In this document: positions 6,834-13,469 of the stretch, one piece after another
Numbering within the stretch: position 1 is the first letter of the stretch
Layout: every line of letters starts with the position of its first letter
NCBI GenBank assembly: GCA_035651115.1
Contig: DASRGL010000323.1
Span: 1-17,419 of the forward strand
Direction: 5' to 3'
Origin: DASRGL01 sp035651115
Lineage (GTDB): Bacteria > Armatimonadota > Chthonomonadetes > Chthonomonadales > Chthonomonadaceae
DNA length: 17,419 nucleotides
Notes under the pieces: model-generated
Seen by the model: only the letters and a program-made list of their open reading frames with translations
Database searches by the model: none
What the model was told of the DNA's origin: nothing
Translations under genes and position numbers: made by a program

Positions 6834-7958
6834 CTAATTGCGCAGGTGACGGGCGAGCGCCTGCCGCCGCAGTGAGCGCATCAATCGCTGCCGGAGCGAG
6901 CAGCCGCCGTGCAGGCCGAACGGCAGCGGGAAGCAGTAGTCCACGCGGAAGCGATGGCACAGCTCTATCGCCTGCGCCAGATGCCGGGCATACAGCGAGG
7001 TGTCAATCGTCTCCGCCGCCGCCTCGTACTCCGGCGGCAGACGAAACATGCTGAAATCGGGCAGGTACGCCGAGAGCCTTCGCGCCAGCGCCGCCGTAAA
7101 GACCGACAGATAGAGCGGCGTCCTGGCGATCTGCGCCCCACCCCATATCCGGTCGAACCAGCGCGCCGCCGTATCCAGGGGCGCGTCCAGCGGCGCGACA
7201 CAGAAATGGCAGTGCGAGGCGACCGTCACAAGAGGGGCCGGAGGCAGGCTGCCCAGCAGTTGCCGGTCGAGACGCGCATCCACCGTGTTCAGCAGCGTCA
7301 CCGATTCCGCAATGAATCGGCGGCACAGCGCCTCGCGCGCCTCCGGAGCCGCGCGCAGGATCTCCTGGCGGATCGGCTCGGTCGCCAGAGAGATCGAAAC
7401 CGGCGCGTCGAGCAGTTCATTGCCGCGCTGGGCCGTCAGCAGGAGATGGTGGAGGACGTACAGCACGTGCCGCAGCCCGACGGGAACCGCGTTCATATTC
7501 AGGCAGTCTATGCGATGGCAGCTATCCCAGGTGACGTTCTGGATCAGCGCGACGCCGGTATCCCAGCAGGGCGGTTCTACGGCGGCCAGAGGATCGCGCG
7601 CTCCATACAGGAGCCTGGACTCTATCTGCGAGTGTAGCACGAACAGATGCGGCAGGATCGACTCGCCGACGACATCGGGCGCATGGACGAACAGGTACTC
7701 CAGGAGCCGGGAGGAGCGGGCGATGGCGCGCGCCGCTTCGCGGGCCTGTCTCCATTCGGCATCGCGGGTCACGATCAGCAGGTCCACATCGGAGATGCCG
7801 GGATGGCGCATTTGCCCGAACTGGTAGATCGCGGCGTCTTCAAAGCCGCGCGCCAGAAACTGCTCGATAAAGGCGCGCACTCCGTCCGCATAGTCTGTGG
7901 CTGTAAGCGGCAGGACGTCGGGATAGATGGCGCTGGGCTGATAGGTGGCGATATGCAC
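6834..7958 (-). CDS. Nucleotidyltransferase-like protein, function unknown
   Basis: A 374-residue soluble protein. Its N terminus looks like a pol-beta-type nucleotidyltransferase core: a helix (ADGVRAFIEQFLARGF), then AAIYQFGQMRHPGISDVDLLIV, with the DxD metal pair at D57 and D59. The upstream turn reads FGQ, where the family normally has hG[G/S], so substrate binding may differ. The remaining ~280 residues are mostly helical and unlike any family I can name; they include HCHFC and a C-terminal basic tail. Translation starts at GTG (7958) with GAGAGG about 9 nt upstream. The gene is divergent from the heat-shock operon, with about 400 nt between them. Transfer activity is an inference from the DxD context only. 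Confidence 0.75.
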   Translation of the reverse strand: MHIATYQPSAIYPDVLPLTATDYADGVRAFIEQFLARGFEDAAIYQFGQMRHPGISDVDLLIVTRDAEWRQAREAARAIARSSRLLEYLFVHAPDVVGESILPHLFVLHSQIESRLLYGARDPLAAVEPPCWDTGVALIQNVTWDSCHRIDCLNMNAVPVGLRHVLYVLHHLLLTAQRGNELLDAPVSISLATEPIRQEILRAAPEAREALCRRFIAESVTLLNTVDARLDRQLLGSLPPAPLVTVASHCHFCVAPLDAPLDTAARWFDRIWGGAQIARTPLYLSVFTAALARRLSAYLPDFSMFRLPPEYEAAAETIDTSLYARHLAQAIELCHRFRVDYCFPLPFGLHGGCSLRQRLMRSLRRQALARHLRN

Positions 7959-8261
7959 CGGTGCGAGCCTCTCAACGGTGAGATAGGCCGGCGCTTTGCG
8001 GTGAGGCGGCCTGACGTGTTCCGACGGAAGCGCAGGTCAAAGGCAAACGCGGCCTTCTCCATCGCAGCAGAATACATGCCACCGCTCGCCGCGATTTCTA
8101 CCGGATTTGCGCGCCCATGAGAGAGCGCAGGGCGCAGGAGCCGCCGCAAAACCGGTCGCGTTACGAGGCGATTTGCCGGTATAGCGGCCAGAGGTCGCGG
8201 CTTTTGCGCTCTGCGCGCAGGGGGAGAGATTCCGAGGCGGCAAAAAAATCTGCGCGCCTCA
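7959..8261. other. Gene-free region upstream of the heat-shock promoter
   Basis: About 300 nt lie between the divergent nucleotidyltransferase-like gene and the dnaK promoter. Open frames here on the minus strand give basic, low-complexity translations with no recognisable domain or good ribosome-binding site, so I do not call a gene. Related segments AGAGCGCAGGGCGCAG and GCGCTCTGCGCGCAG are partly complementary, and an A7 run sits at 8242-8248 just before the promoter. The promoter of the minus-strand gene should be here but is not obvious. Confidence 0.5.
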
Positions 8262-8282
8262 CTTGACAACATCACACTCAAG
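8262..8282 (+). promoter_or_regulatory. HAIR-like HspR operator
   Basis: The sequence CTTGACA-N7-ACTCAAG matches the HspR inverted repeat HAIR (CTTGAGT-N7-ACTCAAG) in 12 of 14 defined positions, with the right half perfect and the spacing exact. It covers the -35 box and most of the spacer of the dnaK promoter, so bound HspR would block RNA polymerase. An HspR gene is the last member of the operon it would control. Confidence 0.85.
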
Positions 8283-8291
8283 TGGTATATT
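8263..8291 (+). promoter_or_regulatory. Sigma-70-type promoter of the dnaK operon
   Basis: A perfect -35 TTGACA (8263-8268) is separated by 17 nt from a -10 TATATT (8286-8291). Transcription should start near 8298, giving a leader of about 60 nt. The ribosome-binding site GGGAGG (8347-8352) lies 6 nt before the dnaK ATG. This is the best promoter in the window. Confidence 0.85.
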
Positions 8292-8358
8292 ATAGCAACG
8301 CTAAGCAAGCCACGATTCTTGCAGAGAAGGCCCTAGATAAGAACCGGGAGGTGTTTGA

Positions 8359-10224
8359 ATGGGTAAAGCAGTTGGAATCGACCTGGGAACGACCAACTCG
8401 GTCGTCGCCGTCATCGAAGGCGGCGAGCCGACCGTCATTCCCAATGCCGAAGGCAGTCGGCTGACGCCGTCTGTGGTCGGCTTCAATAAGAACGGCGAGC
8501 GGCTTGTCGGCTCCAGCGCCAAGCGACAGGCGATCATCAGCCCCGACCGCACCATCATCTCCATCAAGCGCAAGATGGGAACGGCGGACAAGGTGACCAT
8601 AGATGGCAAAGCCTATACGCCCGAAGAGATCTCGGCGATGATCCTGCAAAAGCTGAAGACCGACGCCGAAGCCTATCTCGGCCAGCCCGTGACGGAGGCC
8701 GTCATCACGGTTCCGGCCTACTTCAACGACGCGCAGCGCACCGCCACCAAGAACGCGGGCGAGATCGCCGGGCTGAAGGTGCTGCGCTTCATCAACGAGC
8801 CGACGGCGGCGGCCCTGGCCTACGGCCTCGACAAAGGCAAGGAAGAGAAAGTCCTCGTCTTCGACCTCGGCGGCGGCACGTTCGACGTCTCGCTGCTCGA
8901 CATCGGCAAGACCGAGGACGGCGGCGCGGTGCTGGAAGTCCTCTCCACGAGCGGCGACACGCATCTCGGCGGCGACGACTGGGATCAGCGCATCGTGGAC
9001 TATGTCGCCGACGAGTTCAAAAAAGAGACCGGCATAGACATCAAGAAGGACAAGCAGGCGCTGCAGCGCGTCCGCGAGGCGGCGGAGAAGGCCAAAATCG
9101 AACTCTCCAACGTCACGCAGACCAACATCAACCTGCCCTTCATCAGCAGCACGCCGGAAGGCCCTGTTCACCTGGACGTGAACCTGTCGCGCGCCAAGTT
9201 CGAGGAGATGACCCGCGACCTGGTGGATCGGTGCAAAGGCCCGTTCGAGCGGGCGCTGGCCGACGCCAAGATGAAGCCGAGCGACATTGACGAGATCGTT
9301 CTGGTCGGCGGTTCGACCCGTATGCCGATGATCCAGGAGTTGGTGCGCCAGTTGGGCGGCGGCAAAGAGCCGAACAAAGGCGTCAACCCGGACGAGGTCG
9401 TGGCGGTCGGCGCGGCGATCCAGGCGAGCGTGCTGGCAAGCGAAGGCGGCACGACCGGCACGAATATCCTGCTGCTCGACGTGACCCCGCTCTCGCTCGG
9501 TATCGAGACGCAGGGCGGCATCATGACCAAGCTGATCGAGCGCAACACGACCATCCCGACGCGCAAGAGCGAGATATTCACGACGGCGGAGGACGGCCAG
9601 ACCAGCGTGCATGTCAAGGTCTATCAGGGCGAGCGCGAGATCGCAGCCGCGAACAAGTTCCTGGGCGACTTCCAGTTGACCGGCATTCCGCCCGCGCCGC
9701 GCCACGTGCCGCAGATCGAGGTCACCTTCGACATAGACGCCAACGGCATCGTCAACGTGTCCGCGCGGGACAAGGCCACCGGGCGCGAGCAGAAGATCAC
9801 CATCACGGGAACCGGCAGCCTGAGCAAGGACGACATCAACCGTATGGTGCAGGAGGCCGCCGCGCACGCCGAGGAAGATAAGAAGGCGCGGGAGCGCGCG
9901 GATGCGCGCAACCGGGCCGAGTCGCTGATCTACTCGACCGAGAAGAACCTGAAAGACCTGGGCGACAAAGCGCCCTCCGATCTGAAGGTGACAGTGGAGA
10001 ACGCCATCAGCAACCTGCGCACGGCGCTCAATGCCAACGACACCAGCACCGAGGAGATTCAGCGGCTGACGACCGAGCTGGAGCAGGCCACCTATCGCCT
10101 GTCCGAACTGCTCTATCAGCAGGCGACGGGCAGCCAGAACGGGTATACCGAGGAGCAGCCCGGCGAGGCGTCGGCGCAGGCCGGGGGCGACGAGACGGTG
10201 ATTGACACCGAGTTCAAGCCGTAG
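8359..10224 (+). CDS. dnaK: Molecular chaperone DnaK (Hsp70)
   Basis: A full-length Hsp70 of 621 residues, the cytoplasmic ATP-dependent chaperone that binds unfolded segments with DnaJ and GrpE. The ATPase domain has GIDLGTTNS at the N terminus, VPAYFNDAQR, FDLGGGTFDVSLLDIG and IVLVGGSTRMPMIQ. The interdomain linker reads ILLLDVTPLSLGIET, the peptide-binding domain follows, and a charged helical lid leads to a short tail ending DTEFKP. The segment SPDRTIISIKRKMGT passes straight into VTIDGKAYTPEEIS without the ~23-residue insert of proteobacterial DnaK. The insert-less form is typical of Gram-positive bacteria. It is the first gene of the operon, after a consensus promoter and a HAIR operator, so HspR control is expected. 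No grpE is adjacent. Confidence 0.99.
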   Translation: MGKAVGIDLGTTNSVVAVIEGGEPTVIPNAEGSRLTPSVVGFNKNGERLVGSSAKRQAIISPDRTIISIKRKMGTADKVTIDGKAYTPEEISAMILQKLKTDAEAYLGQPVTEAVITVPAYFNDAQRTATKNAGEIAGLKVLRFINEPTAAALAYGLDKGKEEKVLVFDLGGGTFDVSLLDIGKTEDGGAVLEVLSTSGDTHLGGDDWDQRIVDYVADEFKKETGIDIKKDKQALQRVREAAEKAKIELSNVTQTNINLPFISSTPEGPVHLDVNLSRAKFEEMTRDLVDRCKGPFERALADAKMKPSDIDEIVLVGGSTRMPMIQELVRQLGGGKEPNKGVNPDEVVAVGAAIQASVLASEGGTTGTNILLLDVTPLSLGIETQGGIMTKLIERNTTIPTRKSEIFTTAEDGQTSVHVKVYQGEREIAAANKFLGDFQLTGIPPAPRHVPQIEVTFDIDANGIVNVSARDKATGREQKITITGTGSLSKDDINRMVQEAAAHAEEDKKARERADARNRAESLIYSTEKNLKDLGDKAPSDLKVTVENAISNLRTALNANDTSTEEIQRLTTELEQATYRLSELLYQQATGSQNGYTEEQPGEASAQAGGDETVIDTEFKP

Positions 10225-10291
10225 ACCTAACCCCCGTCCCCCCTTCCCTAGTGAGGAACGAGCGGCCAGGGAGGGGGACGGGGGGTTAGGT
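10225..10291 (+). repeat. Long GC-rich inverted repeat between dnaK and hsp20
   Basis: The arm starting ACCTAACCCCCGTCCCC immediately after the dnaK stop is answered by the near-complement GGGGGACGGGGGGTTAGGT ending at 10291. The stem is very stable, with about 17-20 bp and small C-run offsets. There is no T-tract after it; the hsp20 ribosome-binding site AAAGGAG (10295-10301) follows directly. It may stabilise the dnaK message or attenuate read-through into hsp20. It resembles the hairpin modules of the interspersed repeats but lacks their conserved ends. Confidence 0.85.
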
Positions 10292-10310
10292 CCAAAAGGA
10301 GATACCGACG

Positions 10311-10757
10311 ATGAATCCGACACGTTTTGATCGCGATGCGCTTGAGACCCTGATGCATCTTCCGAACGAGATGTTTGGCGTCATGAATCCGCGCGCGGCC
10401 CAGCCGAGAGAGCATGTCTCCTCGCGGGTCTGGAGTCCGCCGGTGGATGTCTATGAAGACAAAGACTCCATCGTTCTCAAGGTCGAGTTGCCGGGCGTCC
10501 AGCAGAACGAGATAGACATCGAGATGGCAGGCGAAACGCTGACCATTCGCGGCGAGCGCAAATTCGAGGATGAGGCCCGGCGCGAGAACTATATCCGCAT
10601 CGAGCGGCAGTACGGCGCATTCCAGCGCAGTTTTACCATCGGGATTCCGATTGAAGAGGACAAAGTCAAGGCGACCTACCGCAACGGCATCCTGGAGATC
10701 ACTATTCCGAAATCGGAGGCCACCAAGCCCAAGAAGGTTCAGGTCGCCGTGGAGTAA
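10311..10757 (+). CDS. hsp20: Small heat-shock protein, Hsp20/alpha-crystallin family
   Basis: A 148-residue ATP-independent holdase that binds unfolding proteins and passes them to DnaK/DnaJ. After a short variable N terminus, the alpha-crystallin domain spans about residues 42-138. Marks are PPVDVYEDKDSIVLKVELPGV, the beta strands around ETLTIRGER, YGAFQRSF and the signature ATYRNGILEITIPK. The C-terminal extension is short and contains VQV in the place of the usual IxI oligomerisation motif. The ATG at 10311 has AAAGGAG about 10 nt upstream. The gene lies third-party to no other promoter that I can see, between dnaK and dnaJ, where actinobacterial operons carry grpE. Confidence 0.97.
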   Translation: MNPTRFDRDALETLMHLPNEMFGVMNPRAAQPREHVSSRVWSPPVDVYEDKDSIVLKVELPGVQQNEIDIEMAGETLTIRGERKFEDEARRENYIRIERQYGAFQRSFTIGIPIEEDKVKATYRNGILEITIPKSEATKPKKVQVAVE

Positions 10758-10785
10758 CAAGGTCAACGTAAGGGGGTGAGTTCGC

Positions 10786-11853
10786 GTGAACGGGAAAGAC
10801 TTTTATAAAATTCTAGGCGTGCCGAAAACGGCCACGCAGGAGGAGATCAAGAAGGCGCACCGCAAGCTCGCGCGCAAATATCACCCCGACCTCAATCCTG
10901 GCGACAAGAAAGCCGAAGAGACCTTCAAATCCATCCAGGAAGCCTACGATGTCCTCTCCGACCCGGAGAAGCGCGCCAAGTACGACCAGTTCGGCGAGAT
11001 GTGGCAGAACAGCGGCTTCGGCGCGGGGGCCGGGCCATCGGCGGGCTGGCGTCCCGGCCCAGGCGCAGGGACGGCGGGCGGCAGTCCGTTCGTGGACGTG
11101 GATCTGGGCGGCCTGAACTTCCAGGACTGGCTGGCCCAGATGTTCGGGGGGGGCGTGCGGCGCGACACCGGCCCGATGGGCGGCTTCGGAACGCGCTCCG
11201 CCGCCCCTGCCGAGGATGTCGAGTTCGGTCTCGACATCTCTCTGGAAGACGCCTATCGAGGCGCTTCGCAGCGCATCACCGTCACGGTGGACGATGTCTG
11301 CCCGGAATGCGAGGGAATGGGCCAGAAGCGCAACAGCCGGGGCCAGTACGATCTCGGCTCCCTCTGCCCGCGCTGCCGGGGACAGGGCCGTATTCCTTCG
11401 CAGCGTTCCGGCCAGGTGAATATCCCCGCCGGAGCCTGGGATGGACTGCGCCTGAAACTGACCGGGCAGGGCGCGGCGGATGCGCGCGGCAAGCGGGGCG
11501 ACCTCTATGTGCAGTTGCACATCCGGCCGCATCCGAAATTCGAGCGGGATGGGCAAGACCTGCTGTTCGATGTCGCCGTGCCGTATACCATCGCGGCCCT
11601 CGGCGGCGAAGTGAGCGTCGAGATGCTGGACGGGCAGAAGCGGCAACTGCTCGTGCCGCCGGGCATCCAGACCGGGCAGAAGATGCGCCTGAGCGGGCAG
11701 GGAATGCCCGCCCTGCGCGACCGGAAAGCAGGCGATGCCTATGCGCGGGTCAAGATCACCGTGCCGAAGGACTTGAGCGAGCGCGAGCGGAACCTGCTGG
11801 AAGAACTGGCCCGGCTGCGCAATGAACCGGTGCGCAGCCGGACAAGAGCCTGA
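10786..11853 (+). CDS. dnaJ: DnaJ-family co-chaperone with reduced zinc-binding region
   Basis: A 355-residue J-domain protein that stimulates DnaK ATPase and delivers substrates. The J domain (about residues 4-70) has the essential HPD at 33-35 (KYHPDLNPGDKKAEE). A Gly-rich linker follows (GAGAGPSAGW...), then a zinc-binding segment and the two beta-sandwich substrate domains with the C-terminal DnaJ signature. Only two CxxCxGxG motifs are present, CPECEGMG (C172, C175) and CPRCRGQG (C194, C197). Canonical DnaJ has four and CbpA has none, so one zinc site is expected. Translation begins at GTG (10786) behind AGGGGGTGAG, an excellent ribosome-binding site. Spacing to hsp20 is 28 nt. The stop is a tandem TGA TAA. 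Confidence 0.96.
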   Translation: MNGKDFYKILGVPKTATQEEIKKAHRKLARKYHPDLNPGDKKAEETFKSIQEAYDVLSDPEKRAKYDQFGEMWQNSGFGAGAGPSAGWRPGPGAGTAGGSPFVDVDLGGLNFQDWLAQMFGGGVRRDTGPMGGFGTRSAAPAEDVEFGLDISLEDAYRGASQRITVTVDDVCPECEGMGQKRNSRGQYDLGSLCPRCRGQGRIPSQRSGQVNIPAGAWDGLRLKLTGQGAADARGKRGDLYVQLHIRPHPKFERDGQDLLFDVAVPYTIAALGGEVSVEMLDGQKRQLLVPPGIQTGQKMRLSGQGMPALRDRKAGDAYARVKITVPKDLSERERNLLEELARLRNEPVRSRTRA

Positions 11854-11875
11854 TAAGAAGGTGAGGAGAGAAGCG

Positions 11876-12223
11876 ATGGCCGCGCACGAGAAAAACGAGC
11901 CGGTCTATATGATCGGGATCGTGGCCGAACTGACCCAGATGCACGCGCAGACGATCCGCCTGTACGAGAAGCTGGGCCTGGTGACGCCGCAGCGCAAGAG
12001 CAAAAACCGGCTCTATTCGGAGCGGGATGTGGAGCGCCTGCGCCAGATACGCCGCCTCACGCAGGACATGGGCGTCAATCTGGCCGGTGTGGACATCATC
12101 CTCGATCTGTTGCAGCGGCTCGAACAGACCCAGGCGGAGCGGGACGCTTATGCGGAACGCAGCGCCGAGTTGGAGGCCCGGTTTCGCGAGTATCTGGCCC
12201 GCACCGGCGGCCCATTCACTTGA
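11876..12223 (+). CDS. hspR: Heat-shock repressor HspR (MerR family)
   Basis: A 115-residue MerR-type transcriptional repressor. The winged helix-turn-helix spans about residues 10-80: YMIGIVAELTQMHAQTIRLYEKLGLVTP, NRLYSERDVERLRQIRRLTQDMGVNLAGVDIIL. MHAQT and the DMGVNLAG segment are hallmarks of actinobacterial HspR. A short coiled coil follows (RLEQTQAERDAYAERSAELEAR). The ATG at 11876 has GGTGAGGAGAG just upstream; an earlier ATG at 11822 overlaps dnaJ and lacks a site. HspR is known to use DnaK as co-repressor, which fits its place at the end of the dnaK operon and the HAIR site at 8262-8282. After the TGA the same frame stays open for 67 further codons, Pro-rich. Confidence 0.95.
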   Translation: MAAHEKNEPVYMIGIVAELTQMHAQTIRLYEKLGLVTPQRKSKNRLYSERDVERLRQIRRLTQDMGVNLAGVDIILDLLQRLEQTQAERDAYAERSAELEARFREYLARTGGPFT

Positions 12224-12417
12224 CTGGACCAGTTGGCTCCTCTGCCGCCGGGGACTGCCAGGCCGGATGCGTTACCGGCCCCGCCTCCGGGCAGCGCGCT
12301 CAAGCTGCTGACGGCTCCGCCGATCATTCTCCCACCGCCCAAAAGCGCGGGTTCGCGCCGGCGCGTGCCGTCCGGTTCGGCAAACACGACCAGAACCCGG
12401 AAACGAGGCGCAAACAA

Positions 12418-12612
12418 TGGCAGTTAAAACTGCCCCTGGAAAAGCGGCCCTCACCCCTGACCCCTCTCCCACAGCGTGGGAGAGGAGAGGGCGAACGCCT
12501 TTTGGCTCCCTCCCCTTGCGAAGGGGAGGGCTGGGGTGGGGTCTGCTCCCTCCCCCTGTTCTTGGAGGCAGGGCCGGGGAGGGGGCCAGCCGCGAATGCA
12601 TTCGCCGGGCAA
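12418..12612 (+). repeat. Modular interspersed repeat, copy 2
   Basis: This copy starts TGGCAGTTAAAACTGC, then CCTGGAAAAGC, and ends CCAGCCGCGAATGCATTCGCC, where GCGAATGCATTCGC is a perfect palindrome. The interior differs from the other copies. It has a hairpin CTCTCCCAC/GTGGGAGAG (12464-12484), a second hairpin CCCTCCCCTT/AAGGGGAGGG with a GCG loop (12508-12530), and a further C-rich/G-rich pair. It lies in sense orientation after hspR and just before the terminator. Confidence 0.8.
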
Positions 12613-12622
12613 ATTCTTGCAG

Positions 12623-12669
12623 AGCGGCCTTCAGAAGGGACGACACCCTTCTGAAGGCCGCTATTTTTG
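12623..12669 (+). terminator. Intrinsic terminator of the dnaK-hsp20-dnaJ-hspR operon
   Basis: A perfect 17-bp stem (12623-12639 with 12646-12662) encloses the 6-nt loop ACGACA. It is followed at once by ATTTTTGT. This is a textbook Rho-independent terminator in the plus direction. It lies about 400 nt after the hspR stop, so repeat copy 2 should be in the heat-shock transcript. Confidence 0.93.
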
Positions 12670-12785
12670 TGCGCTTCGTAACCTGTGCGCGCCGTTGAGC
12701 GTCTAACAGGCAGTGCCATCGAAAAAAGCAAGCGGCGGGGCGTCCTGCGCAGCAGGCTGCCCTCGGCCCTCATACGGAAACCTAG

Positions 12786-13469
12786 ATGACGAGCCAGGAA
12801 GCCTGGGTGCGCAGTTGGGGAACACCGATGAACGGGGAGCGAACGGTGACTACCGACGAGGATGGCGGACTCGTCGCTCGCTTCCTGCGTGGGGATGCGG
12901 CGGCGTTCGACGCGCTGTTTCTCAAGTACCAGGACTATGTCTATAATATCGTTTACGGAATCGTCGGCAGCGCCGAAGAGACGCGCGACCTGACTCAAGA
13001 GGTCTTCGTGCAGGTCTACCGTTCGCTGCCGCGCTTTCGACAGGGGGCGCGCTTCGCGACCTGGCTCTACCGCATCGCGGTGAACCGGGCGGTGGATGCC
13101 GCGCGCGGCTCTCGCCGCTGGCGGTTCCTGCCCTTGACCGAAGAGCCTGCGCTGGCCCGCCGCGCCGCCCTTGCGGACGACGGGCCGGAGAGCCGCCTGA
13201 CGCGCAATCTGGAACGGGATGCGGTGCAGAGCGTGCTGATGCGCTGCCCTTTGCAGCATCGGGAGATACTGGCGCTGCGCTACTACCACGATCTCTCATT
13301 GGAAGAGATCGCCGAGGTGCTGAACTGCACACTGGCGGCGGCGAAGGTGCGGCTGCACCGCGCCCGCCAGGTTTTCAAACAGAACTATGAGGCCGCGCAC
13401 GGCGTCGAAGTCGCGGAAGCGTGCGTGGCCGAGGAGGAGACGGCCCATGCGGCCCGAACCCGGCGCTGA
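12786..13469 (+). CDS. RNA polymerase sigma factor, ECF (sigma-70 family)
   Basis: An extracytoplasmic-function sigma factor of up to 227 residues, with only regions 2 and 4. Region 2 spans about residues 40-112: FDALFLKYQDYVYNIVYGIVG, ETRDLTQEVFVQVYRSLPRF and FATWLYRIAVNRAVDAARG. Region 4 spans about 160-212, with LQHREILALRYYHDLSLEEIAEVLNCTLAAAKVRLHRARQ as its helix-turn-helix. The start is uncertain. ATG 12786 is weakly preceded by GGA; ATG 12828 has GGGGA 6 nt upstream; GTG 12846 has GGGGAG. The last two look better initiated and all keep region 2. The anti-sigma gene overlaps its 3' end by 23 nt, implying coupled translation. No ECF-type GGAAC promoter for autoregulation is clear. Confidence 0.95.
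   Translation: MTSQEAWVRSWGTPMNGERTVTTDEDGGLVARFLRGDAAAFDALFLKYQDYVYNIVYGIVGSAEETRDLTQEVFVQVYRSLPRFRQGARFATWLYRIAVNRAVDAARGSRRWRFLPLTEEPALARRAALADDGPESRLTRNLERDAVQSVLMRCPLQHREILALRYYHDLSLEEIAEVLNCTLAAAKVRLHRARQVFKQNYEAAHGVEVAEACVAEEETAHAARTRR

Larger units (their letters stand above)
12224..12785. other. Gene-free region between the heat-shock and sigma-factor operons
   Basis: About 560 nt without a supported gene. From 12224 to 12427 the hspR frame continues open after its stop, giving a Pro/Ala-rich sequence (for example LPAPPPGSALKLL) with coding-like third positions. Repeat copy 2 (12418-12612) follows, and then the operon terminator (12623-12669). The last ~115 nt before the sigma-factor gene show no consensus promoter. 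Confidence 0.6.

Noticed and set aside
6332..7958. Toxin-antitoxin pair formed by the NTase-like and PH-like genes
   Set aside because: The proteins are the wrong sizes, the spacing is 124 nt, and no HEPN or antitoxin motif is visible.
8037..8308. Small minus-strand gene in the dnaK upstream region
   Set aside because: Basic low-complexity translation, no recognisable domain, and overlap with the dnaK promoter and operator.
8290..10323. A 677-residue open frame antisense to dnaK
   Set aside because: It mirrors dnaK codon for codon, as expected in GC-rich DNA. Its translation matches no family and has no convincing start site. dnaK itself is certain.
10813..11646. 277-residue open frame antisense to dnaJ
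   Set aside because: Reverse shadow of a certain DnaJ gene.
12324..13289. 321-residue minus-strand frame over repeat copy 2 and the sigma gene
   Set aside because: It translates the hairpin repeat (PPQPSPSQGEG-type peptide) and the reverse of a clear sigma factor.
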